Origin: Trichoplax adhaerens
Taxonomy: Eukaryota > Placozoa > Uniplacotomia > Trichoplacea > Trichoplacidae
Assembly: GCF_000150275.1 (NCBI RefSeq)
Contig: NW_002060945.1
Span: 8,515,650 to 8,579,649 of the forward strand
Reading direction: 5' to 3'
Length of the DNA stretch: 64,000 bases
Shown here: positions 19,701 to 33,100 of the stretch, in pieces
How the letters are laid out: the number at the start of each line of letters is the position of its first letter
Numbering within the stretch: the stretch's first letter is position 1
Made by a program: the position numbers and the translations under genes
The notes under the pieces: model-generated
What the model was told of the DNA's origin: nothing
The model's database searches: none
The model's input: the letters and a program-made list of their open reading frames with translations, nothing else

Positions 19701-22098
19701 GATTATAAACCTGACAAAACTGTTCTAATATACAATAAAATAATATTAAATTAGTTATAAAGTATATATACTATAGACTGTACAGACCTCCTTCTCTTTC
19801 AGTTACATGGCCGACATAGCCTTTGTTAATAATTTCCATTGGATTATTTTGGCCTGATAAACTAGACAAGAATAAAAGAATATCTCAACACTTACTGATG
19901 TTGTTTTTCTACAAAAATACGGTAATAAATATCGTCTTGAAACTCATATCATATATCTATCTTACTTTTGATATGCAGCTAATGTTGACAGATCAGTTTC
20001 CACTGCTTGTAAAGCCATAAATGCCAAACTTTTTTCAGTACTTAAAGATATAAAACGGACACAAATTTAAGAAAATAGCCCTTTCTAGCCCTGCTAAAGC
20101 ATTACTCAAATAGAAATCGATAGATGCAAAAATATGCTAATGAAACCAGTGAATGTCCAGTTGAAAGTTTAATGTATCATTCAATTTAAAAATACAACAA
20201 TACCCACTTGCGTGCTAAGATTTAGTCAGGGACACTACAATTGGCTATGTACTCCGTATAATTTTAACAATGCTGCCAGCGTATGATAACCTACCTTGTA
20301 CCAAATAGTTGGTAGAGGCTTGATAAGCCTAGTAAATGCTTCTTGAATTCCTGAAATTGGCGTTTCCTATAGTTTACGATTTCAAAGATATTCAGAAATT
20401 TACCTCAGTGTTACGGAATTTTAACAAAAATGTCTCGAAGGCACTTTAAAAGATAAACATCTTATGCATAAATAATCACCTAAGTAGATCGGTCATAACG
20501 GGAGTAACCTATCAATAAGAAATAATTATAGTTCCTATTATATATTTTAATTTAATACAGACGTAGTATACCAGCCGTATGTCTAAGATATCCATGTTTT
20601 GCACCAATTCTTCATTATTTTAAAATAGCAAGTAGACATGTTTTGCACTTACTTTAGGATCTTCTCCATGAACAACTTTAACTTCTGTTACCTCTTTATG
20701 ATTTTTCAAAGTTATCTATATAAATGTACGTACGTTGATGAATGTCATCGTTACGTCAATAATTTGTTCCTGAAACTTTATCTAGTAGACTATGATACAT
20801 CCACTAACCTCGACGTAAAACATATCCGAAGAAATGAAGCAATTGTCCCCATGGTGAACAAATTTTAAACTGAAAAATTTTAAAATTGAAATAAATTTGC
20901 TTCTTTTACGTTGCCTTTAAGCATCAAGTTGATTTAAGTATCTAGCTAATACGAGAGGTCTAATATCATAGCGTTGCAATGAATATTAAATATACTGACT
21001 TGGCACTTCTTGCAATTATCTCAAGGTAAGGTATATAATCGGTATCGCTTGCTGCAATAAATATTAAAGTTATGTAAGTAAGCTATCAGGCTCAATATGA
21101 CTTATTTATAGCTATATATGCTTCTCCTATTTTTTATCAACAGGAGCCATGTTAAAGTAGCATTCATATTTTCTACGTTGAAATAAGTTGATAGGAAGAA
21201 ATATATGATTTACCTGACGAATGTACACCTAAAGATTCAATGATATTTCTCAAATATGATTTGATGTATTTACAATTTTCTTGCTGCTGGAATTTATCCT
21301 ATCCAAGAAAAAAGGGGCAATTTAATAAATCAATCAAGTGATATTATCCAAAATCATTGCAGTCTACACCCTGTTGCATGGGCATTAGCATACAAGGAGA
21401 TTAAATTAATCAATGATGGTAATAACAATAGTTTATGGCAAGCTGAAGATCCATCGTAGAATTGAGTCAACTTTATATAACCATGACAGCGATCTTTCAT
21501 TACTTAATTTAACTAAACTATTTTTCATGACATTTCTAAATATAACTGGCAATAATGATACATTGAGAAATGAATTCGAGTAGATAGTAGACTTGATGTC
21601 GCTGACCTGGCATAACAGAAGAATCCGAGAACTATTATCCATTTGTAGAATATTATCCAGGTGTTGCTTCATATTGGCGATTGAATTTTTAAAATTAGCG
21701 TGGATTTGATTGAAGTTATTTTCAGCAAAAGGATGAACTACAAAAATAACAATCCATCCATTCATTTTCAAGTCAAATCATCATCCAACTTGCAAAGAAG
21801 ATGGAATCCATTGTGATGTCAGGGCAACCGACAGTTATTACTACGCTCCATATAGTACGGCTGCAAGCGCGGTTTGCAATACGTACAGTACTATGAACAT
21901 TTTACCGTGGTGTTTATCGCTTACATAGAACAATAATAAAAAGACATTGAAAAACGACCCTATATCACATTATCCACATCGATATATTTCCTATTGATAG
22001 AGCTTACTTTTACTTCCATCGCTATCTGAATGAATGAATTCGTCTTGTAATCCCTTTAAAATCTCCTTCCATTTCTCGATCTCGTTACCTATCGACAT
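16795..22098 (-). CDS. MED1: Mediator complex subunit 1 (MED1)
   Basis: MED1 is the Mediator subunit that contacts nuclear receptors and other activators. Recognition rests on ordered matches to the animal family. From the N-terminus: HPFAENNF, PYLEIIARSAN, NCFISSDMFYVE, VKVVHGEDPK, EELVQNM, ALQAVETDLSTLA, NKGYVGHVTEREG, KLTFYISPKDMFDNNTSE, ELPASFVLVFDDFIPVDAS, LNVKRIPFLNPQQVPRI, LTFQHPLSDFLMSG, FCTDEYITRIL and LSIPVTLRAILRKS. Resolved exons are 22098-22008 (start ATG), 21737-21607, 21298-21214, 21051-21000, 20869-20809 and 20715-20653; borders farther downstream are approximate. The last two exons (about 18030-17780 and 17702-16795) encode a low-complexity acidic tail rich in S, D and E, ending ELEEEENN. 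The long serine/lysine-rich vertebrate C-terminus is not present. Confidence 0.9.
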
Positions 22099-22339
22099 GA
22101 TGAACGCTGTTTGCTTGGCCCAAGCCTCTCAGTGATTACCTTGAGTCAGGCTGTCAGTGAACATTGCGGTCATGCTACAGTAGAAGGTACAACAGACCAC
22201 TGCCCAGTCTGATACTGTAACTGTTAACTGTGTCTTAAGATTGTTCACCTTAACAAAGAATTTGCGCTGAAGGCCTGCAGCACACAGGTCGTGACTGGCC
22301 GACTCGTTCGTTACCATACTGGCGCGGTAAAGTATCCGA

Positions 22340-22603
22340 CTGCAGTAGTCCGTCCATACTGTAATCATCAGACAACCATCAACAGAAAATTTGTATACAG
22401 TACTGTAGACCTGTAGTAGTACAGTACAGTGTACAGTACTATTCGGTACTGTACTATGTACTGTAATCTACAGTATGTTATACTGTACACTGTACAGTAC
22501 AGTATTGTACAATGTACTGTACAGTGTACAGTACTGTCTACTGTTAATACTGTACTGAACTGAACTGAACTGAACCGTAAACGAGAGATGCGTAGATTCA
22601 CTA
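22340..22603 (+). repeat. Tandem duplication unit 1 in the MED1/MPLKIP spacer
   Basis: The unit starts CTGCAGTAGTCCGTCCATAC and ends at GCGTAGATTCACT. The next unit (22604-22918) repeats the same ends and order: CATCAGACAACCA, AACAGAAAATTTGTATAC, ACTGTAC-rich core, CTGAACTGAACTGAAC, AAACGAGAGAT. The core is almost entirely GTACTGTACAGTAC variants. Confidence 0.85.
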
Positions 22604-22918
22604 CTGCAGCAGTCCGTCCATAACTGTAATCATCAGACAACCACCAACAGAAAATTTGTATACTGTACTGTACTGTACAGTAGTCTGTAGTAATGCTACA
22701 GTGTATTCGGTACTGTACTATGTACTGTACTTTACAATATACTGTACTGTACATGTACTGTACTGTATTATACAGTACAGTACAGTACTGTACTGTACAG
22801 TACTGTACTGTCTACTGTTAATACATGTACTGTACAGTGTACAGTACTGTACCGTACAGCTGTACTGAACTGCACTGAACTGAACTGAACTGTAAACGAG
22901 AGATCCGTAGATTCACTC
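22604..22918 (+). repeat. Tandem duplication unit 2 in the MED1/MPLKIP spacer
   Basis: Second copy of the unit at 22340-22603. It is longer because the ACTGTAC core has expanded (about 22660-22865). It ends about 85 bases before the MPLKIP start codon. Confidence 0.85.
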
Positions 22919-23001
22919 ATTGGACTCAGCTGGTGCTGCTGCTGTTGGTGCCTCCAACATTGAAAATTTCAACCTCCATCACAGCCCATGAATCAACAAT
23001 T

Positions 23002-24268
23002 ATGTATCGCAATCCAAGACCTAATCGATTCTTTAATCCACGAGCTATACAAATGAATAGGCCGATTAGACCTCCGTTCGGTCCTGGTGGCGCTAGCAAC
23101 TATCCATTTGATCCAACGTCACAACTGCGTTTCCAAAGCGGTAGTAGTCGTGGCCATCGTGGAAGCTACAGGGGACGATTCCCTAGAAACCGGGTAATGA
23201 CTAGTTCCTTTCGTAAATTTCATTCAATAGTCTTGATCACTTTTATATGTTGAATATACGTACTAGTGCATATGTATATATATTGTTATAACAGGACAAC
23301 TAGAAGTGTTCATTTAAATTGATAATTGCATGCAATACGAGTATTATATGACAATAGACAAGCAAGACTGCTTCGCATTATGCTGATCGCTTCAATGTCA
23401 TCGCTAGATAACTCAATTACTGTAATGCTTGTGATGCGAATTCTTGATGGTAGCTCCATACTTAAATATGAGCCGGCTAAAGTGGCATGACACCTGAGAT
23501 TAGCCTAGTTATAACGTTGTTACCTAGTACAGTTTTCTACAACAGTGATCTAATACTACTGCATTAATCGCTTTAGACTTAGTAAGATCAAGTAACGATA
23601 AGATTGTAAATCTTGCTGAAAAGTAAACAGACTCTTCTTGTTGCACTACTGCTGTATTGCTACTCTCTAATTCTTCAGTTTACGACTACTCCAGACCAGG
23701 CACTCCGAAAATTCAATTAAAATAGACCGGTGATAAATATTTTCGCTTTAAGTTATACTTGACATACTTTGATAGTAGAATGTGCATGCAATATACCGTT
23801 TAAGAGGAAGGTACGCGTAAACCGTCCTCTGATTGAAACTTAATCACAGTCACGACGTTAAATCATCTGACTATAGTATCAGTTCGACTCATTGTTGCGT
23901 GTGCTCCTTACATGAAATATACAATTTTATTCATTTGAATTTGCAAATTATGACTGTATCAATTCGTCCTTCTAAATGATCAGGAGGACATCAAGCATTT
24001 ACAACCATCCTTGTTTACTACAAAACTAAATTTTGTGCATATTCAATTATAGGGTCCTCAAAAACAACGGGACTACGACTTTAATCCACGTTCATACTTT
24101 AAGGAATCTATGCTACAAGATCCTTGGAGAAAATTAAAACATATAATACAAGAATCTACAGACGATCAAGGAATACAACCAACCGCAGAGGAATACATAG
24201 AAAAAGAATCTGTAGATACTACGGAAGAAATTGTAAATGAACCAGCTCCACGTTCACCTATAAAGTAA
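23002..24268 (+). CDS. MPLKIP: MPLKIP/TTDN1-like small basic protein
   Basis: There are two exons, 23002-23193 and 24053-24268, joined in phase 0, for 135 aa. The first exon is rich in R, P and G (MYRNPRPNRFFNPRA, SSRGHRGSYRGRF), as in the disordered N-terminus of MPLKIP (M-phase PLK1-interacting protein, mutated in a human trichothiodystrophy). The second carries the family signature FNPRSYFKESMLQDPWRKL, close to the human ENYFKPSMLEDPW. An acidic tail follows, ending APRSPIK. The 859-base intron is long for this window. The assignment rests on one short conserved block. The start follows a repeat-filled promoter region divergent from MED1. Confidence 0.82.
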
Positions 24269-24616
24269 TATATGTTATCTCAGAGCTTTATACAGTGGAT
24301 GATAAGTGCTGTCAAATACTTACACTTACATTAGAAATTCTGTCTTTAGATGTAAATATTTGTATATAAGACAACGGTATTAAGTCAATACAATTGATAT
24401 CACCTTCAGACTTTAAAGACAAGTATGCTCTACCTGTCGACCATACTTTACGCTTGTATTACATTATGTTAATCTACATTGAATAGCACTGTCTACGACA
24501 TACGCATAGACAAATATATTGTTGTTTAATTTATTTTAATACTTTGTAACAAATGATTTTATCAATACAATAATTATAACGCATTTAAATCTTTTGGCAG
24601 TAAAGAATCTGATCAG

Positions 24617-27600
24617 TCATATTCACATCGGTGTTTACAGCCAGTTGGACAAACATGATTTTTTTTTATCCATTCTTTCATATGCTGCAAATGTCCTCCG
24701 TGCCCACATCCATGACACCATACGTAAAGTCCTTTTACAGGCAAATGGCTATAAACGTATTATGACAGTCAACATCGAGGATAATATATTATTACTATAT
24801 TCTCTCTTAATCTTTATTAATGTTATAACTTGAGGTATTTACAGCTATTGTAGTATTATATAAGTATGGATACTATTACAAATCCTGTTATGATACAGTA
24901 TGACTAGTCATAAAAGTTAGCTAGCTAGGTCAGTGCTTACCAAACTGAGCACAAAGCGGCTTGCTTCTTACAAATATTACAACAACCAGCTTTATTCACA
25001 ACCTTTTTACAATTGTTGCACCCAGTGTTGTAAGGCCAAGACTAAAAAATGAAAGTGGTAGCATTTAGAATTTAACATAAATAAATTTTCCATATTTGCA
25101 ACTATCCTTTTTCCAATACTGTATTCGAAACAGCCGGTCTGGAACAAAAAATAATTTGACAGTTTAATTTACAAATCGCTAGGCAATACTTACGAAACTT
25201 AACTCCCTGATAGCGCTATAGTGAGCAGTTTTGATAAGTTCGTTATGAGCATTCCAAAGCTCAAATTTGTCTAGAATCTCTATAAATATAGGGTTACGTT
25301 TGGTAATTGATTTTTCAATCGTTCAATAATCTGACTACTGTCATTACTAAATTTTAGTAAATTAACTTACCTAAATAATAATTATACCAATTAACGACAG
25401 TCTCTTCATTAATTGATGTAACATCAAATCGTTCTCCAAGAGCAGCTATTATTGAAACGCACGTTTGAACATCTCCCTAAAATAGAAATCGTAAATATTT
25501 ACCATTACTAAGCCAAAGAATAAGAAATCAAGACATATTCTCACGTTTACTTACTTCATCAGCATAAGATTTTAACAAATCTGGAATAATGTCCGAAAAT
25601 TTCCAAGAGCGAACCTAACAAAGTAATAACAAATGTGCATAGTTGGCACTATCACTCTGAGCTAAGTAACAAGATACTGATATCACAGCTTACTATCATT
25701 TCTGGTGTAGGCTTAGTCACGAATAAATCTGCTACAAGTTCCGTTGGTTTTGAGTAGCTTTCAGAGTTATCGCTTTGAGAAAAATAATCAGTAATTTTAA
25801 TTATTGCATTAGTGGTGACTACATTTCCTAAAATGTCATGTTAATCGTTATTGTAGTCACAACACTAAAATTGGGGTGTTTTAAATTAAGGTACAATAAA
25901 TGTATAATACCAAGAAGCACGTTCTATTCTATCTTGGGATTCGCTCCCAATTGTTGGAGTTCTATAATTTGGACATAATCATAAACATTTTAATAGCAAT
26001 GAATAACCTACGCTATGAGAAAAATTGGGGGTTTCTATAATCCATTAAAAAACACATAAGGTCTCATCACATCCTGAAATACAGAATTACAGGCCGATTA
26101 CATACCCATCATTCTCTAAGCTCGCATACTCAAAGGCCTCCTAAAGAAAAAATGCCATCATATGAAGCGGTGTAAAGATAAATTACAGCATATAACGATC
26201 ATTTAGTGGAGCTAACCGTCGGCATATGACCCGGAGCTTGAAAAGAAAATATGGAAACCTCGCCATCAAGAGCACCTATACCAATTTCGCCGTCATCTAA
26301 ATGTCACCATTTTGGAAAGAAGTTGCACGGTCTTATATTAAAACATAATTTAAAATATTGGAAAAACTTCAAATCCTTAACTTTAGAAATTTAAATTTTG
26401 CAACGTAATATTGACTACTGTTATACCGCTCATAGCAGAAGTGAATGCATAAGAACTGCTTGGTGCATCATCCGATAAACTTCCGTCCGTATCTAGTTAT
26501 ATAGTTTAGTTTATGACTGTTACGCATCGAAAGAGCTAACAATTTTTTTCTTGGACAAGCTACTGACATAAGTTTAATGCTTACCATCTTCATCTAAAAC
26601 TAGATCTTTTCCAAAGTGATCTAAATCCGGAACCGACACTTTTCTATTATCATTTTGTGTTGAATAATTCTGGTACATTACTTTGAGAACAGACCAAGTT
26701 TGTGCAATGTGATGTAACTGAACTTTGTCGGCAACCTTAACATTTACTACATATTAGAAGCCACATAAAAACTGATTCACAATCGTTAATTATATCTAGT
26801 AATTAATAATGATGTGAATACCTCTCTATTATGATCACAAATTTGACCGAATAATTTTCCAGTTATTAAATAATGCTTCGCAAGGTAATATATTTTTCTA
26901 TCATCCTATTTAAGAAATTATCAATTCCAAAATTGCTTTTCCAGAACGATAGCTTAGAGTACTGTAACTAGTAAATTGCATTTAATATCTCGTATGCAAA
27001 ATTCACCGTTAAATTTTGGGCATAACTCGTTACTACACTGTTATTATACTGAAGATGGTGATAAGCGTTACAAAATTTGAACAAGTTGTCATTTTCATCC
27101 ACAGTTTTACTGAAATATGAAACACATAATGGAATTTTGAATTCATTGTCAGTGAAAATAATGGTAACATTATGATCTGATTAAAATATGTTATAGATAT
27201 TACCTCTCCTTATCTGCAACAGGCGTACGTATTGCCGTGCATAGATGCCCATAAGCATTGAAAGTAAGACTGGAAGGGGTCTATAAATATAAAAAATGTA
27301 CAGTAAATTAGATCACTGTAAAAAAACTAGTCCACATTGTTCATGCTCTAGCTATAGTAGGCTTAATATGAAGCACATACAGCATCTTTGGCAGGAATGT
27401 GAGGATTCTTTAGTTCATCGAGCAAAATTCTGTTATCTGCTGAACTTGAAATTAAGGAATTGCTGTCCCTCCAGATCAGACCTAGTCGTAAGGGAAACGA
27501 AATTGCAGTTTAATCAGATATTGAAAAAATACTTATGCAAAGCAACTGCATTTCCACAAACATAATACTATTAGTTATCAAATATCAATATACAAACTAT

Positions 27601-30105
27601 ACGCCATACCTGAAATCACCTGTGAATGATTTTTTAACACGGCTACAGGAATATATGTTCTGCTTAAATCCCATATATTAATATCACAATCCCATGCCAT
27701 AGATCCATAACTTTACAAATTAGAAAAAATTCGCAGATGCATTAAAAAATGACATGTCATCTCATTAATTAAATACCAAACAATCATGAAACCTTGCACA
27801 TTGATCATCATGACCGGGTCTCCATCGTACTTTTCTTACACCCGCATATGTTAAGATAGTGTAAACTGCTGATTCAACGCTATCAGAGAGATCCCAGACC
27901 TGCAGTAGGAAGTGATTCATTATTGGCTGCCATGGTTCTTTCAATTGTACGATTTTAATAAATTTAAACAACGTTCTATCAAACCTTTATGTATTGATCT
28001 CGTCCGGCTGTAACCATTCGTTGATTATTTGTAGGATGCCAATCACAAGAAAATACTACATGAGCATGGCATGAAATTACTCTTAAACATTTATCAGATT
28101 TTCTTGTATCCCATATCTAAAAATATTGAAGTTCGCATTACTTAATATACTGTTGAACGTTTTACCCTAAGCACAATTAGAACAAGAGCCGACACATTTA
28201 TAAATAATTAATAGTCGAAAGAGAAATATCATTTATACCATCACTTTCCCACTATCGTGAGCAGTTGCAAATTCTGACCTATCCGAATATGGGAACTACA
28301 AAATAATTCAGATTCCAGTTAATATCAAAACTGCTATATTGGACTGGTATGTTCTAAGTACCACTTCCGATAAACTATAGCACTATAATCATCATTTTAC
28401 TTTAAGTAAATAAAATAAGAACTAACTCGTAAATCTCTCACTGCATCTTCGCGATCTAAGTATGTAGAAACTAACTTCTTTTCTCTTAAGTCCTATGAAT
28501 GAATCAAAAAGCAAAGAGCTGCAATTAAAATGGAGGCAATTACGTTCCATAAAAGTGGAAACAACTTTTAGCATAGGTTTTTCCCCAGTAAATATAGCAC
28601 GTTTCTGTAGAGGCTATGCAATTAAAGTACAGTATTAATAACTCACGAAAACAACTATCTGACTTTGTGAACCAGCATAGAGTAGGTTTGGACGATAAGG
28701 ATCGAATGTTAATGAATTAACACTTCGCTGGCAATCTTCGTAGGTATGAGCTATTAGAGATATCAATTGCACAGCACTGGTATTACTAGCCAAATCAATA
28801 CATATTATAATATTTATATAACAGTCATTCATTAATCAATTAATAAGATAATAATAACATATTAAGGATTACTGACTAACCTATGCACAGATCACGTTTC
28901 CAATCGTATTTCCATAACTGAATTTGACCTGTATTTAAGGACGTCGCGATAAAATGACCTAACGAAGATTTATAATATAGGAATAAGACCATTGTGATTG
29001 CGTTCATAAAGTAAAAGCAAATCTCGATTTTTATAGTAAGAACAAAAATATAAGATAGATAATAGAGGCATTCCATCACAGCAGTGATGGGCTAGCTTGC
29101 GGATATTATCATCCATAACAAGTTATTGTAAAGTCTTCAATTAGACTGGATAAGTAGAACGATATAAAATTATAGCTTTGATATTTCCATATGAGCAATG
29201 CTAACTAGCGTGTTGCAAAAATTTCCAACGCCATCTATCAATAAATAGCAAATGTCCCCAAAGCTATTTACTACCATCTATGACATGTATTGGTGTATCT
29301 AGACTCCTGTGTGTCCAGTCATAATTCGATAAGATAATTTAATATTGGACTACTCGATCTATCTAGTGCATACGTTAACCTATTGACCACTAGCATTTAA
29401 TCACTATGTGTCTAGTAGTAAAGTTACTAAGAGTTAATCAATATTGTATTGCATTATATAAAAGTAATAAAGTACTTGTATACCGTTTTTTTCCTGCCAT
29501 CCAACATCGACAAAATTATTCGCTCGTTCTCGATATTGAAATCGAGCAATTTCCGAAAATTCCGTACCAGTAAACCATCTATTGATTCTTAAAACTAAAT
29601 CATGTCATTGAATAACAACATAATGAGTATTTACCACTTTTATTGAACTAATGACGATATCATTGCGATACTGTCAATACGGGTATATTGAATTGAACTA
29701 TCATTTAATTCATGATCATCTCGTATCTGTGTACTGTACAGTCCCTTTAATTATTTTACTCTTGTTGATTGTACTATTAATGTTATTCGTTTATTATGCC
29801 ATTATCGAGTAAAATGAAGAAGTAGTCGGAACATGATGGATTGACATCCTATGCACTTCATCAAATACGCATGTATCTAGCTGAGCTCAGAAAAGTATTT
29901 CGCCAATCCTCGTATATTGCAGAAAAACAACATTCAACCTACAAATTGATGACTGTCTACTCTACTGCCAAGAAGTACATTACTTTATAACTTCTAGCTG
30001 AAATTTACCTTTTCCTCCAACTGATGCAACATAATCTTCATGATCATGCTTTAAATAGCTTATGGACGTGATTTTATTTGTTAACTTCTTGCTGCTGTCA
30101 GCCAT
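24617..30105 (-). CDS. WDR24: WDR24, GATOR2 complex subunit
   Basis: WDR24 is a subunit of GATOR2, which signals amino-acid sufficiency to mTORC1 at the lysosome. The first exon is 30105-30009 ([13 protein letters not shown]). WD40 repeats follow: [14 protein letters not shown] at about 29590-29480, [15 protein letters not shown] near 28960-28900, and [20 protein letters not shown] near 28740-28660. More blades lie around 28440-27650, including [20 protein letters not shown]. Helical repeats occur at 25480-25200 ([36 protein letters not shown]). The C-terminus is a double zinc module: [22 protein letters not shown], then [20 protein letters not shown] and [12 protein letters not shown] before the stop at 24617. 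The [13 protein letters not shown] form separates it from WDR59. About 20 exons; internal borders are approximate. Confidence 0.92.
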
Positions 30106-33100
30106 TATATTGCAGTTGGTTATACCTGTCAAGATTGTATCCAAACTTTCAATCGTGTGTGTGATGGGTGACCTCAACACGACTGCAGACGATATGACCG
30201 ATTCTGATTATACTCACTTTACTCTGCTTGCGTTACTCTACAGATTGGTGCTGATTGATGACGTAAAGTTGAACTATCAGTTTCACGACCTACTGTACAA
30301 GCGATCTTACATTATCGAATTTATTTACTATCCATTACTCTTTTCCAATCTGTAGTGTAAGGGCTTAGCAAGAAACTCTTGGATTGAAGTGGCAGATTGT
30401 TGTTGTTGCTATCTTGCCGACAGAACGTATTCGGATCAGATGAGATTACAGTACAGTACAGACTACGCTATACAGTACTGTACACTCTACAGATTATACT
30501 GTAGGTACAGTACACAGCACAGTACCATGGACTACAGTACTATTTTTACTGACAGGAAAAATTTCAAGAATACTGTATCAAATATCAATACAGTACAGTG
30601 TACAGTATGAAGCAGGAACTACTGGCTGGAATGTTGTTTGGGTTAAGTCAAAGAGATGCATGTCGATGGAAGTACAGTACAGTAGATACGATTTATCGAT
30701 ACACGATATTGGTGTTGTTGCTAAAATAGAGATCTATCATCAGAGAGAGAGAGAGTTGTTCAAGAATGCTTTGAATAAGCAGATGCATATGATGATATAA
30801 GTAGTTACGTAGATCAAGACAGGCATGCTATTAATGTACTTATTGTACCAATTCTATCATACTAAGATAGTATACTGTAAGTAATAGGATTCCATACTAT
30901 GACACTGGCCATGGAATGAGACATGCCTGAGTTAGCAAAGTCTTTTGAACTGAACTTTATACTACATACAGCCTGCAAATGAAAGACTGCAGGCTAGAAA
31001 TAGCGTACTTTGATGAATCATTGAATGGACGTCGTACATAATGAATAGGTCAGTTGTTCGTCCTGATCTTATTAGGTAGGGAAATTTTAACGGAAAGTGA
31101 GGGAGGTAAAACTTTTCTTTAGTAAGCCTCTGGAATGATATGTCTTCAAAAATGAAGAGATTAGGTAACATCACGTACCGTATTTGCGTATTGGCGTACC
31201 AATGTTCAAAGCGTACAGCAAGGTCAAGCAACGTAATGCAAATACAGTATGAGCTGGGAAGTCAAAATCTTAAGGTAAAAGTAAAAGACATTAAAAGCAC
31301 GAAAGGGCGGGGTTGGAGGTGGTGACACTGCTAAGTAGAGTACTGTATAGAGTTAATTCATACCACAATGCACATATCGTCATTCGTACGTGATTCACGT
31401 ATAATAGTTTTCTGTAATGTTGACAATGAATCAGTAACAGACTCAATTCCGAATGGATCAGTTTAAGATCATAATATTTTAGGAGATAATGACGGTACAT
31501 TTGAGAGTGTACGATCTGCCCATCAGATTTTTTACTCGATATTTCAGATTATATGCTCAAAGGTGTCAAGCGATGGCATTTATTTAGTCGAGGCTCATCT
31601 TGGAGACGTTTCAGTACATAATGTGAAACATCCAGTAAAGACTGGATAGTCTACTATACACCTACAGTATAACTTCATTTGAGAGCACAGTTGTTAATTT
31701 AATTATCCCTACTATACGCGTATATCCTTTCTGATAGAGATATATGAAATATCTGACATATTCCATTACAGTACTATACCAGTATAATATTGCACTTTTT
31801 AAGAATCGAATAAAGGTAAAAGAATGACTCGACTGATCATGTACCAGCAATATAGCGCCTAGAACCGATTCTGTCCTATTTCCTCTAAATAGCTTTCCTA
31901 CAATATTTTAACCCGATAATTATAATTGACTTAAAATTGACGAACATCAAGCTTTTCATGCTAAACTCGTAAACTAATAAAAACCTCATATACCGCACCT
32001 ACGGTATGTCGGAATCTCACATTTTCTTACTCAATATTGGACATGACGTAGAGATCGTCGGCTCTAATTGATAAATACACGCATAGTAACAGTAAATTCT
32101 CGCACCATAATTACCTACCAACTACACCTTTATAGTACAGTACATACTCGTATACTTTGAGCGATAAAGCTTGATCATGATAAGACAGCAGGCGCGACTT
32201 GATAGTCCCCAAATAACTTTCTCGTCCTATTTGTGGCCTGTATTACAATACTAATAGCTTAATGTTTAATGTTGAAGGGTATAATCTTATCGTTATGTCC
32301 TCACTTTGAATGATTTTCGATATACGTGTACGTATCTGCTTTAAATCACTATCTAAATATAAATCACTATAATCTACTCATTCAATCATATTTAGCTTAT
32401 ATCAGTCCGTGCTCGGATATTTGCTTGGATGATTTTAGCATTAACAACATCTACAGATTTTTGCAAAAGCTTATACGAAGCAGTTTCAACTTTAGCTTTT
32501 GGCAATAATGATGCCTTAGACCATTTACTATTAATTCTTATATACCGATAATTAGTCAAAGTTCAGTATAATTTGTATAATAAATTTATACAAGACATAG
32601 AGTATATTAAGTTGGATGATGTGCCGTTGATAAAAAACTAAAACACCCATTATTACTGTATTGTGCTCGATTTTTGTATATGCACCAAATTCTAAACATG
32701 CAAGCTATCAATTTATCTTTAGCAAATCTTATATCCGTAGCTTAAAGATAGCTCACTCTTTTTTCGTTTTATAAATTATTATTTCAGAGCCAGAGTCCTA
32801 AACTATAAATAGCTACTTTTCCAAACTTTTCATCTGAATACCGCGAAATCTATTACCTGAAACATCACTACAGATGTTTACATATAGACATTAGAACAGA
32901 AATTAATATCACTGTAACTAGCTATTATTACTGACTTCCGATAATAGCACAGATAACTAATAGCATGATTGATATCGGACTTCTAAATAGAATGGATACT
33001 TTTATGTTTTAACTTAAAAAATTGCGATTGATACGTAGTACTTGCTAACCACCTACAACTGTCTATAATATTTTATTGCCATTGAAGGATTCATCTCTGT

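Noticed and set aside
22368-22868. Long open frames on both strands over the ACTGTAC arrays
   Set aside because: They are translations of a low-complexity repeat (YCTVQY-type strings) with no coding evidence.
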